Assembly (NCBI GenBank): GCA_037367405.1 | Contig: JAZKJV010003126.1 | Coordinates: 1-64,000, forward strand | Reading direction: 5' to 3' | Source of the DNA: Ottelia alismoides | Taxonomy: Eukaryota > Streptophyta > Magnoliopsida > Alismatales > Hydrocharitaceae | Length of the DNA stretch: 64,000 nucleotides | Shown here: piece by piece, positions 12,692-23,821 of the stretch | How positions within the stretch are numbered: position 1 is the first letter of the stretch | Layout of the letters: every line of letters begins with the position of its first letter | Notes under the pieces: generated by a model | What the model saw: the letters and a program-made list of their open reading frames with translations, nothing else | Database searches by the model: none | Told to the model about the DNA's origin: nothing | Made by a program: the position numbers and the translations under genes

Positions 12692-12728
12692 GGGCCACGT
12701 GGCGCTCTCTGGAGCCACCACGTGGCCC
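12692..12728 (+). promoter_or_regulatory. G-box hairpin, element A 5' LTR
   Basis: GGGCCACGTGG (12692-12702) is perfectly complementary to CCACGTGGCCC (12718-12728). The loop contains a second stem, GCTC/GAGC. Each arm has a CACGTG core, the binding site of plant bZIP and bHLH factors. Confidence 0.65.
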
Positions 12729-13470
12729 GCCTCTTCTCATGCCACCCGGCGCCATGTTGGGCCGTCTGATCTACTCCATCCTAGTCGTCCACCATCGCTC
12801 CATCGTCAGCCGTCAGATCATTCCATCACCGCCGCTCATCTGCGCCCCATCCACAGCCGCTTGATCTTCCTTTGATCCAACATGTAGCATCACTCCACAT
12901 CACCTCCTTTTCTCCATCGTCCGATCACACCCACCTACTCATCAGCACCCTTCACTTCCACCTTCAAATCTCACCGTTGGATCTGATCTTGATCAGATCT
13001 AAACCGTATGTACCTGCCTAAATTCCAGTCGTCCAATCCTAGTTCCATCTAATGCCCCTTCACCTTCCACGTCAGCTCAGCCTTACCGACCGTTGGATCT
13101 TCACCTCCTCGCCATCTCAACCATCCACGAGCGCCTAACTCATAGCAATACGATCAGATCCTCTGATCTGATCGTCGCCCTCCGATTGGTTTTATCCCAG
13201 CCATTGGATCGAAGATCCAATAGCTCCCTCTCATCGTCCTCCTCCAGACACCTTCCTCCCTAGGAGTTACGCCTTGCCGCCCCATCTCGCCCTTCCTATT
13301 TAAGAGCACGCCACATTCACCCCCTCGCTCCACAACTTCGCCTCCACGAAGCCCTACCCTCCGTCATCCTCGCATAACCCCCAACCTTCCTCCTCCGTTA
13401 CTCACCCACCATCAATCAGCCATTCAAGTACCCTTCACCACCTCATAACGGCATAACCCCGCCCCCCTCC

Positions 13471-13477
13471 TATAAAT
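13471..13477 (+). promoter_or_regulatory. TATA box of the element A 5' LTR
   Basis: TATAAAT in GC-rich surroundings, a typical core promoter. In the 3' LTR the equivalent site reads CCATAAATC after a C-run (19121-19137), so its first T is lost. Confidence 0.5.
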
Positions 13478-15340
13478 CGCCACCTCCACTGCCCTTCATC
13501 AGTGTCCACCATTATTGGGCTTAATCATAGCTTCCTCCGCCCCTCCGGTGACAGCGAAGGGGCGGAACGTCAAGGCGACGATGGATTTAGCCTGGTGTCG
13601 ACCTGTGTCTCCTCCGTCTCATAGCAGTTGGCTCAGCCACCGCTGAGCTCGCTGGGCCTGCTGACCAGCTGGGCGACGACCCCGAGGTTCATTTGAGCCT
13701 CAGCCCAAGCAATTTCACCCACCGGACAATTTCACCCACCGGACCTCCTTCTCCGATGAGGTTCTCTCTCCCTTCTTTTTCTTTCATTTTCTCTTTAATT
13801 TACCGAGTCCATAACTTGCCATCACGTTCATCTGATCACCTCCCGACCTTTGCTGCTCATCACTCATCTTCGCGCTACTCGCCAATCACCCTCTTCCCTT
13901 CTCCACGACCCTAACCACTCTCTGTCACCTCCTCCTCTGCTTCGTCGGAGAAGGAGCACTGGGCCACCACTCTCGTCACTCCCACGGTCCTCATTCACCT
14001 CACACCTCTCACGCACCTCACCTGCACGCTTCGGTTATGTAAATCTAACATCTGCAGGTTCAATAGCCGTAGTTGGCGTCGGAGCTCGTTCGAGCTGGTC
14101 TCCTCCGGCGAGGTTCCAGGGAACTCAGGCTCTGATCATCATCGGAGCTTCGTCGCATCTCCAGGAGCTCCGCCAGTGCTTCCAAGAGCTCCCCTGACCT
14201 CCGTCTTGCACGGAGGGACGTGGTGGAGCAACCAGCAGGTCGCCGGAGCCCAGCCTCCTCCAGTGACTCGTGGCAGAGGAAGAAGTACAGTTACCGTCCG
14301 ATCATCCAGATCGGATAGTCGTGATGACGACATGTGGCAGCCCCAGCCTCCACTCGAGCCTCAATCCAAACCTACAGGCTCGGTTCCACCGACCCTCGCT
14401 CCGAGCCACTAGAAGTTGCCACGTGTCCCGAACTTGAGGTGCCTCCCGAGCCTAGACGCCTCACGTGCACCGTACGTGAGGGCCTGGGTAAATTGCACGA
14501 AGGACCCTGAAGTTTTCGAGATTTGCAGAAAGGTCCCCAGGCACATGGCTACGTGTGTGTCTGGGTATTTTACAAGGAGGCCCTCTAAAGTTTCAGAAAT
14601 TATAAAAAGGCCACCGCGCATGGACAATTTACACAGGGGCCCAGGCGGTTTCTTTTATTTGCATTTAGGTCCCTTCAGGGACCTAAATGCAATATTTATC
14701 GTTTTATTTCTTGCATTTTTATTACAATTATGTCCCTGTATTGTTTTCTTCATAACTTGAGTATCGTAGGTCCAAATTGCATGATTTTAGTGTCATTTTG
14801 ATCCTTGTTTTGTCCTCTACATCTTAGCATATTTAATTTTCTCATTTGCTACGGTTTTAAATGAAGTATTTTTTTATGTGATAAATGAGACCCTGCTCTT
14901 CTTGTTCTTGCTTGGATTTGATGACCACTTTTCATGTTATGATCAAATTGACCCTGATTTCTACTTCTTTTATGATGCTCATAATTATCGGGTATATTTG
15001 TAATCTTTTATTTAGCATACATGTAGCCTCGCATATTTGCTCCTTTATCTCTATATAATTGCATAAAAACTGACTAAAAATTGCATACATCATGGCATTA
15101 CATTGCAATTCACATAGTGCATCTTGCAGACCTGAACTTGAAATTATCCACACGTGTGCTTCATGAATCGAAATTTGATAAATAAATTAAGTAGATGTGT
15201 CCCTGTATTCGACGTTGGTAGACTTGCCAAGTATAAATACTCCATAGCATTCAAAGACTATGGTTTTTGCTGAACCGAATTTGCCTCCTTTACTACGATA
15301 AATATTCTTTCTTAAAGAGGCAAATTTCACGTTCATCAAA

Positions 15341-15358
15341 TGGCGCCGTTGCCGGGGA
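15341..15358 (+). other. Intact primer-binding site, tRNA-Asp type
   Basis: TGGCGCCGTTGCCGGGGA, two bases after the LTR, is the exact complement expected for the 3' end of plant tRNA-Asp(GUC). This primer is characteristic of the Athila lineage of Gypsy elements. Confidence 0.9.
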
Positions 15359-15806
15359 CACAACTTAACTTAATTATTGAATTTTAATTTTCTTTGTCAA
15401 TAATTTCAAAATTTTAGGTCCTCATTTCATGCATCATTTTCGCATCATGACTGCTGTTTAATTTCCTTGGAATTTTTCTAACTTTTCTCTTTTGTGGCAG
15501 GGCCCATGAAAATCGAGGACGCTTGATCTTCATGGATGCGTGAAGTCGGGAGCTTCCGTTGAAGAGGCTGTAAAAGACATTGTGAAGAAATTTTAGGAGT
15601 CTTTTAATCAGTCAGATTGCATTGCATATTGTAAAAACAAACTTGCATTTGCATATTTATTTCCTGTCTTGCATGTTGTACAAAAAAAACAAAAAAAAGA
15701 AAGAAAGAAGTAGATCACTTGATGATCTACCCCCCCCCCACACACACATACACACACACCTACACTTGCACATACACACTCACGCCCACCATCTCCCCCT
15801 GTATAT

Positions 15807-15810
<4 letters not shown>

Positions 15811-15861
<51 letters not shown>

Positions 15862-15868
15862 TGTGTGT
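15811..15868 (+). repeat. (CT)n(GT)n microsatellite
   Basis: About 17 CT units run directly into about 12 GT units, preceded by CA-rich sequence and a C-run near 15730. It lies between the primer site and the hairpin array of element A. Confidence 0.95.
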
Positions 15869-15937
15869 ATTTCACGAACCCCCTCCCCCTCACCCGTGTA
15901 TCATAGAACAATTCCCCCCACCCTCTAATTCAGACCT

Positions 15938-16146
15938 TACTTAGGCTATTTGTAGCCTAAGTATAGGGGGGACCTACCTGCTCATCCCTCCCACGTACTG
16001 TCTTCTTGTACTTAGGTCAATTTGACCTGAGTATAGGGGGATCCTCCTCCTCAGTTCTGCTATATCACCTTATATTTGATCGAGCCTTGACTTCATGGCA
16101 CTAGTGCTATGAGGACATAGCAAAATTTAGGTATAGGGGGGTATAC
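15938..16146 (+). promoter_or_regulatory. Hairpin/polypurine array of element A (3 units)
   Basis: Unit 1: TACTTAGGCTA (15938-15948), loop TTTG, TAGCCTAAGTA (15953-15963), then TAGGGGGG. Unit 2: TACTTAGGTCAA (16009-16020), one-base gap, TTGACCTGAGTA (16022-16033), then TAGGGGG. Unit 3 differs: CATGGCAC, TA, GTGCTATG (16094-16111), then GAGGACATAGC and TTTAGGTATAGGGGGG. Each unit ends in the same purine tract as the true PPT at 17883. Confidence 0.8.
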
Positions 16147-16409
16147 CATATATTAATGTATATTTACTTTAGCCTTAGCTCATGTTTCTAAACTTTTTAA
16201 ATTTTATTTTTAGGTTGGGTTTTGGTAAACTAGTGAACTGATTTTTGTAAAAACCTTGTAAAAATAGTTATTAAAATTGAGGGATTAATTTTTGTAAATA
16301 TTCCTTTTCAAAAAAAATATTGAAAAATTAAAAACCCTTCTTGGAATTAGACTCTGACTACTAGGCTTAGTAGACACTTTCAGTGAGGGAACCTCGATCT
16401 CCCTTAGCA

Positions 16410-16520
16410 GAGTGGGTGGTTTAGAGGACACCGCATATGGCACCGTCCTTAAGTAACACGGGTCTGTTTATCGGCCCGTACTTACACCCATACTGGCTGA
16501 GAGTGGATACTTTTATTTAT
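16410..16520 (+). repeat. Leader-type block displaced downstream of the hairpin array
   Basis: The sequence AGCAGAGTGGGTGGTTTAGA, the CGTCCTTAAGTAA motif and CCGTACTTACACCCATACTG match 10152-10250 of element B. In B this block sits in the 5' leader, upstream of the gag-like frame. Confidence 0.65.
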
Positions 16521-17880
16521 TTGAGCTTGGGCCAGTCATTGTCTCTTCGAAGAATTAAAAAAATTCGTTTAAAAATTAAAACCCATAAAAATCTGCTAAA
16601 GTCAAAAATCACAAAAAAACCACTAACCAAGGAGTTGGTGTATTCCTGACACATTCGCATTCACTCAAGGCTTGAGGATTTTGAGGACACTGGATTTCTG
16701 TGATCTTGAGAGTCTGAGTTAGCATGCCTTAATCATTAGGGTTTTTAAACTTAAATATCCACACTTCCCTAGTTTGAAAGATTTGAGCGCTATATTGCAC
16801 TCTTTATCTCTACCTTCAAGAAAAATATGATCAGCACAATCACTTCCACAACTGCATGATTGATGAGATGAGTAAAGATATCACTTGAGGAACTAGGACT
16901 AAATATTTGAGTTTAGATCTGATCTGATGATATTCGAGGATGGGATAGAGTTAATGAAGGCTTTAGAAAACCTGAGTGTCAGCAAAACCCTAGCCAGTAT
17001 GTGAACAAGATTCATATGCTATCTCTTGGATATCTACCTATGTGCCAGGGTGTGATGAAACTTAATGGAAATCGTTGATCAGTGAATGCTAACTTTTGAT
17101 AAAAGCAGTGGAGCTAGCCAACAAAAGAAAAGAAATGTCAAAGAAAAAGCTCGAAATAGCAAAGTCAAATTACAAATGAGCTTCCACCAATGGCGAGCGC
17201 TCCCAAACATTTTCAAAGTGTCCACTTGGACCAAGCGCTAATTAGGACCAAGAAGTCGGGCTGACACCACAAAAAGGGCTCTGCATCATAAGCGATACAA
17301 GTCTGGGTGTCGAAGGTATCTTAGATACTCAGAAAAGACACACCCTGGTGTACTCCCAGAAAAATAAGTGCAGACGACTCCAACTCTCTTGACGGACACA
17401 TTGATCAACAATATTAAAATTTACATGTTTTGAGTAAAAGGCACTCGAGAGGCCCCTTGTTCCAATGTGAGGGTGAGAAAAATAGACACAATCCCATTAC
17501 CTCCATCATCTAGTCGTCCATCAACATTTCAAGTCTGACAAACTAGTGAGACGGTTGACTGAAGCAAGAGTAGACTTATTCCCTAGTATTGAGGATGAGG
17601 TCTAGAGGAGAGTCTTTGGGACTGGAACTTGGAGTAATGCATCGACTCGGCTCTCATGAAATGTAGTACACTAAATTTCATATCTTTATACTATATGTAC
17701 AAAAAGAGAGTCTGATAATTAGAGAAGTTGGATTCCTTCTGACTAAGGCTTGGATAAACCCAGAATTTAGGATCTCTTAAATTGAGGGTCTTCGAAAGAT
17801 TGAGCCCTGAAAATTTCACGCGCACTATCAGGAATTAATCCGACTCCTTCATTCTTTAGATGCTCGAGGACGAGCATGGT

Positions 17881-17895
17881 TTAAGTATAGGGGTA
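17881..17895 (+). other. Polypurine tract of element A
   Basis: TTAAGTATAGGGGTA directly abuts the 3' LTR. It primes plus-strand synthesis in LTR retrotransposons. Its AAGTATAGGGG core is the same as the repeated motif of the hairpin arrays. Confidence 0.75.
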
Positions 17896-20800
17896 TGATG
17901 AATCTCGTATTCACCATGATAAAAGCTGTAAATTAAACCCCTGGCTTAATTAATCCAATAAACTTCATCATCAATTCTTTATTATTATCATGTATCATAT
18001 TGTGTATAATTTACCCTTAAATTATTGTATATAATTTTACTTCTTTTTCTTGTATTTATTTTATCATCAAAAACCCCTAAAAATTAGGTAGATAAATTGT
18101 CTATAAATCACTAACCATTAAAAAGACTAAAAAAATACGAAAAATATCTCAAAACCAAAAAGTCGGTGTTTTTATCCCCCTAAAAATACCCCCAAAATTG
18201 CTTTTTGTACAGATGACCTCTTTTGGCTTTTTGACCAACATGAAAGTTGTTGATCTCGTCGAGAGAGCAACTTTCATGTTTTGACTTTTTCCTAATTTTA
18301 CCTCTAACTATTTCCTTTGTATTTATCTCTGTATTTTTAGTTTTGAATTCTCTGATTAGGCCACGTGGCACTCTCTAGAGCCACCACGTGGCCCGCCTCT
18401 TCTCACGCCGCCCGGCGCCCTGCTGGGCCGCCTGATCTACTCCATCTCGGCCATCCATTGCCGCTCCATCATCAGCCGTTAGATCATTCCATCACCGCTG
18501 CGCATCTGCGCCCCATCCATGGCCGCTCGATCTTCCTTTGATCCAACACGCAGCATCACTCCATGTCACCTCCTTTTCTCCATCGTCCGATCACACCCAC
18601 ATACTCATCAGCACCATTCACTTCCACCTTCAAATATCACCGTTGGATCTGATCTTGATCAGATCAAAACCGTATGTACCCGCCTAAATTACAGCCGTCC
18701 AATCCTAGTTCCATCTAACGCTCCTCCACCTACCACGTCAGCTCAGCCTTACCGGTCGTTGGATATTCACCTCCTCGCCATCTCAACCATCCACGAGCAC
18801 CTAACTCACAGCCATACGATCAGATCCTCTGATCTGATCGTCACCCTCCGATCGGCTTTATCACAGTCGTTGGATCAAAGATCCAATGGCTCCCTCTCAT
18901 CGTCCTCCTCCAGACGCCTTCCTCCCCAGGTGTTACACCTCGCCCCCCATCTCTCCCTTCCTATTTTAGAGCACACCACATTCACCCCCTCGCTCCACAA
19001 CTTCGCGTCCACGAAGTCCTACCCTCTGTCATCCTCGCGTAACCCCCAACCTTCCTCCTCTGTTACTCACCCGCCATAAATCAACCATTCAAGCACCCTT
19101 CACCACCTCATAACGGCAAACCCCCCCCCCATAAATCGCCACCTCCATCACCCTTCATTGGTGTCCACCATTATTGGGCTTGATCCTAGCTTCCTCCGCC
19201 CCTCCGGTGACAGCGGAGGGGCGCAACGTCGAGGAGACAATGGATTTAGCCCGGTGTCGACCCGTGGCTCCTCCGCCACGTAGCGGTTGTCTCAGCCACC
19301 GTCGAGCTCGCCGGGCTTGCTGACCAGCTGGGCGACGACCCCGAGGTTCATCTGAGCCTCAGCCCAAGCAATTTCACCCACCGGACCTCCTTCTCCGACG
19401 AGGTTCTCTCTCCCTTCTTTTTCTTTCATTTTCTCTTTAATTTACCGACTCCATAACTCACCATCACATTCATCTGATCACCTCTCGACCTTCACCGCTC
19501 ATCACTCATCTTCACGCTACTCGCCGATCACCCTCTTCCCTTCTCCATGGCCCTAACCACTCTCCGTCACCTCCTCCTCTGCTTCGCCGGAGAAGGAGCA
19601 CTGGGCCACCACTCCCGTCACTCCCACGGCCCTCATTCAGCTTACACCACTCACGCACCTCACATGCACGCTTCGGCTATGTAAATCTAACATCTGCAGG
19701 TTCAATAGCCAGAGTTGGCATCGGAGCTCGTTCGAGTTGGTCTCCTCCGGCGAGGTTCTAGGGAACTCAGGCTATGATCATCATCGGAGCTTCGCCGCAT
19801 CTCTAGGAGCTCCGCCAGCACTTCCATGAGCTCCCCTGACCTCCGTCTTGCACGGAGGGATGCGGTGGAGCAACCAACAGGTCGCTAGAGCCCAGCCTCC
19901 TCCTGTGACTCGCGGCGGAGGAAGAAGTACAATTATCGTCCGGTCATCCAGATCGGACGGTCATGATGACGACACGTGGCACCCCCAGCCTCCACTCGAA
20001 CCTCAATCCAAACCTACAGGCTCGGTTCCACCGACCCTCGCTCCGAGCCACCAGAAGTTACCACGTGTCCCGAACCTGAGGTGCCTCCCGAGCCTAGACG
20101 CCTCACGTGCACCGGACGTGAGGGCCTGGGTAAATTGCATGAAGGACCCTGAAGTTTTCGAGATTTGCAGAAAGGTACCCAGGCACATGTCACGTGTGTG
20201 CCTGGGTATTTTACAAGGAGGCCCTCCAAAGTTTCAGAAATTACAAAAAGGCCCCACGCATGGACAATTTACACAGGCGCCCAGGCAGTTTTTGGTATTT
20301 GCATTTAGGTCCTTCCAGGGACCTAAATGAAATATTTTTCCTTTTATTTCTTGCATTTTTATTACAATTATGCCCCTGCATTGTTTTCTTCAAAACTTGA
20401 GCATCGTAGGTCCAAATTGCATGATTTTACTGTCGTTTTGATCCTTATTTTGTCCTCTACATCTTAGCATATTTAATTTTCTCATTTGCCACTGTTTTTA
20501 AAGAAGTGAATTTTTATGCAAAATATGAGACCCAGTTATCCTTGTTCTTGCTCTGATCTGATGATTGCTCTTCATGTCGTGATTAGAATGATATTAATTT
20601 CCAATTCTATTATGTTGCTCATATTTTTCGGGTTTAATTGTAATCTTTGGTTGAGCATACATGTATCCTTGCACAATTACTCATGCATCATTTTTAATTT
20701 GCATAAAAACCATCTAAAAATTGCATGCATCTTAGTATTGTATTGTAATTCACATAGTGCATCATGTGGACCTGAAATTGAAATTGATTCACACTTGTTC

Positions 20801-20980
20801 TTCCTGAATCGAAATTCGATAAGTAAATTAAGTAGCTGTGTCCTTGCGTTCGACCTTGGTAGACTTGCCAAGTATAAATACTCCATAGCATTCAAAGGAT
20901 TGTGTTTTTTGCTGAACTGAATTCGCCTCCTATACTACGACAATTCATCCTTATTAAAGAGGTGAATTTCGCGATCATCT
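17896..20980 (+). repeat. Element A 3' LTR
   Basis: It is alignable along its whole length with 12231-15338. The G-box hairpin is at 18359-18393 (10 bp, perfect). The hairpin near the 3' end is CTTGG (20855-20859), 8-base loop, CCAAG (20868-20872). The expected terminal TTCATCA is mutated to ATCATCT. Confidence 0.88.
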
Positions 20981-20985
20981 GAACC
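20981..20985 (+). repeat. Target-site duplication, right copy (element A)
   Basis: GAACC, against GAACT at 12226-12230. The last base differs. Confidence 0.7.
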
Positions 20986-22180
20986 ATTTCAATCATCATT
21001 GCATTCCAAGGTTCTCTACTCATGGTGGACTTCGCAATCATTGATATTGAGCATCAATTAGAATTCACCAAGTCTCCAATCATTCTTGTAAGCCATTCTT
21101 AGCCCTAGCTAAGGCAATTATAGAGTGCGAGACTCAGAAAATCAATTTTATAGCATTAGGAGCACTTCGACCTCATCCAGTCTTTCAGGAAACACGATAT
21201 TCTGAGGTGACCCACGAATCCATCAACAACTATAACCATCAAAAGGTAGAAGACCCCTACCCCACTGCTACACATGAGATAGTGGTAGTTGAACTGATCA
21301 TTGGTTCAGAAACTCTCCCCACTCTTCCAATTCTTGTTGCTATGACAAATCCTACAGAGGAACACCGAATATATGACTTCTTATATGGTGATCTTGAAAC
21401 ATATGCATGGGATAACCCTGAGTCAGACAAAATCTTATCTGAACACCTTGACAAACTCGATCCTACTCAGGAGTGCACCAACATTTAGACAATTAAGAAC
21501 AAATATGTGAGACGTGCACTGACCAGGGAGGAATATTTCAATGGTTATTCATCTAGAGACTCGATTGTCAGCAGCTCACTCTGAGGACCAGCACATTCAC
21601 AAACAACGTGAACCAAAATGCCCATCTAGTCTACTCCTTCATCTACAATGAAAGTCGCCTTTGACATATCGAAAAAGGAATCGTTTGATGATTCCTTCGT
21701 CAGGTACGGACATGGTGATCTTATGAGTGAGTTCAGTTCAGTAGCTCTGAAGCCCTATCTGAGAAAGCAATCGAATATCGACCCCGTTGGATGAATCATG
21801 TCCCTCACTACTATTCCTCAAGATCTGACTTTCTAGGTTTAATTAAGTATACCGGAATAATCTCTTATGCCCATATTGAAACCGGCGCTTCAGAATACTC
21901 ATCCGAGGACGAATCGCTTGACCCCAAGACTAAGCGTAAACCGATAAAGCATCTTAAAAACAAGAATATCTGGAGGACCTCCACATTCAAGTACTATTCC
22001 TTTTAGGATAACTCCGATGACGGCTGGATATCATCTAATTCATATGCTTCATCTACTCTCTACCATGATTTTTATGAAAATAACTCTGACGATAGTTGGG
22101 AATCATCGGCTTCATCTTCTTCCTATCATTACGATCTCCCACCACATGCTAGCAGAAAGATCTACCAAAAACTGCCTTAA
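20986..22180 (+). pseudogene. gag/protease-like frame of element B, part 2
   Basis: It continues the frame cut by element A. FQGSLLMVDFAIIDIEH (about 21004-21055) and SPIILVSHS are the C-terminal half of the protease domain and match element C (FQGVTHRVDF, SPIILRKLFLAS). After several stops comes a 93-codon acidic stretch (21207-21488), then an LTREEYF motif near 21520, and a C-terminal zone with two copies of an SDDGW/SDDSW-Ser-rich motif, ending in a segment with YHYDLPPHA and stop TAA at 22178-22180. Element C ends the same way. The frame is broken and not expected to give a protein today. Confidence 0.6.
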
Positions 22181-22242
22181 TCATCGGCAACCCTCCATCC
22201 CTCTCGACCCCATCGGTTCCCTTGTACATCTTCTTCCTCTAC

Positions 22243-22591
22243 CTAGGCCAAGGCCTAAGTTTAGAGGGGGACCGATGACATTTGTATATACCACTCTCCC
22301 CATCCACTCCTTCTCTCGATCGTCTGATTTTTACCCTTCTTCTGTACGTAGGCTGCAAGAGCCTAAGTATAGGGGGACCCGATGCCCACTATATATACTC
22401 TCTCCATCTACTTCTCCCATTATCTGCCTCATTTTCACTCTTCTTCTATACATAGACTATTCACAGCCTAAGTATAGGGTGGCGTACCGATCTCTATTTT
22501 TCTTTTTCTTTTTTTCACTCTCTTACGCTTAGCCTGAGTTATGTCTTCTCTACACTTCTTGTGCTCTGAGGACATAGCACTCACTAAGTAT
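22243..22591 (+). promoter_or_regulatory. Hairpin/polypurine array of element B (4 units)
   Basis: Unit 1 is GGCC/GGCC with CTAGG/CCTAAG arms ending GTTTAGAGGGGG (22243-22270). Unit 2 is TAGGCT/AGCCTA (22349-22365) then AGTATAGGGGG. Unit 3 is TATAC...GTATA with mismatches (22446-22475) then GGGTGG. Unit 4 is the large terminal type, CTTAGCC...TATGTCTTC...GAGGACATA...CTAAGTATAGGGGG (22528-22596). The stems are weaker than in C, as expected of an older copy. Confidence 0.7.
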
Positions 22592-22596
22592 AGGGG

Positions 22597-23821
22597 GTGT
22601 ATATACTGTGTATATATTTTACCCATAGCTCGTACTTTTGCATAAGTCTAAATGTATTTACTGGGTGGACTTGTAAAAACTAACAAAAGATGAGTTTTGC
22701 AACTAACACTAACTGTGCCGAATCAATTTTTTTTGAAAAGGGCTTCTTATTTATTTTGCACAAAAAAACTTTTAGCTTTAAAAAAATTCAATCACAAACT
22801 TCAAAAAAATGTGTTTGCATTTCAACATCTGCACTTCATCTAGCATTTCATGCATCTGTGAAAAGCCCTTGGATTCTGAACAAAGTTATGATCAGAAGCT
22901 GAGAGTGGTCTGGACTTGACCTTAATCAACTTAATTTTCAGAGGAACTTCACCGGAAAAATAGGATTTTAGAAACTTCAGGTCTTTGACTTAATTCTTCC
23001 AGTTCTACATAACAGTGTGCAGAGTTTAAATCTTAGTGTGTAACCGGGTCTCCTCATTGTGGGCATGACTCTGGAAAAAGGAATTAATTTGTACTCTTGC
23101 ACTATGCACTTAGCTTAACTCAAACGGGGTGTTGGAAGACTATGTGGGTTTCTTTTCTGGTAGAGTGGACATCTAAAGACCGGAGTATGGGTTGTAGTAA
23201 AGCTTCGGAAAAGGGATGGACGGTTGGGCACAATTTTTCTAAGACCCCAAAACATATACGGAAAAAATATTCCATATCCTTAGGGGCACAACAAGATCCA
23301 TGCAAAGCTACCAAAAATCCGAACACAAAGAAGACAACTACCAAATAAATATTTGACCAAAAAGGTCCAAGCTTCAAGGAAACTGCATATCTTGGTGGAG
23401 ACTTGTCTAAACTAGCCGACTTCACAAGGAGAGATGACTACACTGGTCACCCTCCAATTCTTTCCTCCTAATTTCTCCCCCTCTTCGATTGTGAACACAA
23501 TGTGACAGACCTTAGAAGGAAATACCTGACTCCCTGAGGAAGCGTTATTGGAGGAGATGTTTGAATGGAAGTCTGGCATTCTGGATGGAAAGAGATAAAA
23601 CCATTCACACACATGAGTAGGTTGTTCAATGTTCATGGGATATGCTTTGGGAAGAGGATTGACCTAAGATGACTTCTGAGCTGAAACTGTGACAATGATG
23701 TGTAGAACTAGAGGCTGTTAATTTTAAAACCCTAAGTCTCACAGAAGTTCCGCCAAACTAATAATCTAAAGGTCGGGTCCAGCTCCATTTTCACCTTCTA
23801 CTCATGGACTTGTTAGAGGGA
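22597..23821 (+). other. Element B 3' untranslated region
   Basis: No recognisable gene. A block at about 23095-23460 is shared with element C (50046-50410) and partly with D (about 31475-31560). It includes GACATCTAAAGACCGGAGTA and, in a short frame, a KTP...KK...TKNP pattern. The last 20 bases before the LTR (TTGTTAGAGGGA) are only a poor polypurine tract, so the normal tract appears to have been deleted. Confidence 0.6.

Larger units (their letters stand above)
12231..15338 (+). repeat. Element A 5' LTR
   Basis: It begins TGATGAAT and ends TTCATCA, so the LTR ends form an inverted repeat, and the first 21 bases are themselves a palindrome. Landmarks: nested palindrome 12576-12608, 11 bp G-box hairpin 12692-12728, CT-rich promoter with TATAAATC at 13471, a possible 5' splice site after 13757 with a CTAAC...TGCAG acceptor-like stretch near 14046-14059, and the conserved GTTCGAC...CTTGCCAAGTA hairpin zone at 15211-15233. 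Overlapping open frames here are GC-rich shadows. Confidence 0.88.
15359..17880 (+). other. Element A interior, non-coding
   Basis: No frame of interest is found. In order it holds a CA/CT/GT simple-sequence stretch, the hairpin array (15938-16146), a block that belongs to the 5' leader in element B (16410-16520), and a 3' region ending in the polypurine tract. Compared with B this order is rearranged, because the leader-type block lies after the hairpin array. Confidence 0.75.
12231..20980 (+). mobile_element. Element A: non-coding Athila-like LARD, nested in element B
   Basis: It has LTRs of 3108 bp (12231-15338) and 3085 bp (17896-20980) around only 2557 bp of interior. The primer site is a perfect complement to the tRNA-Asp 3' end, and the polypurine tract is at 17881-17895. 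No gag, protease, RT or integrase frame is present. By eye the first 100 bases of the two LTRs differ at about 7 positions. It is the innermost insertion, so it is the youngest of the nested set. Confidence 0.9.

Noticed and set aside
15811..15868. CT/GT repeat considered as a functional element
   Set aside because: It is an ordinary microsatellite that is absent from related elements.
18519..19079. 186-codon frame in the element A 3' LTR
   Set aside because: The matching segment of the 5' LTR is interrupted by stops. Low-complexity Ser/Pro/His content and the LTR position argue against a gene.
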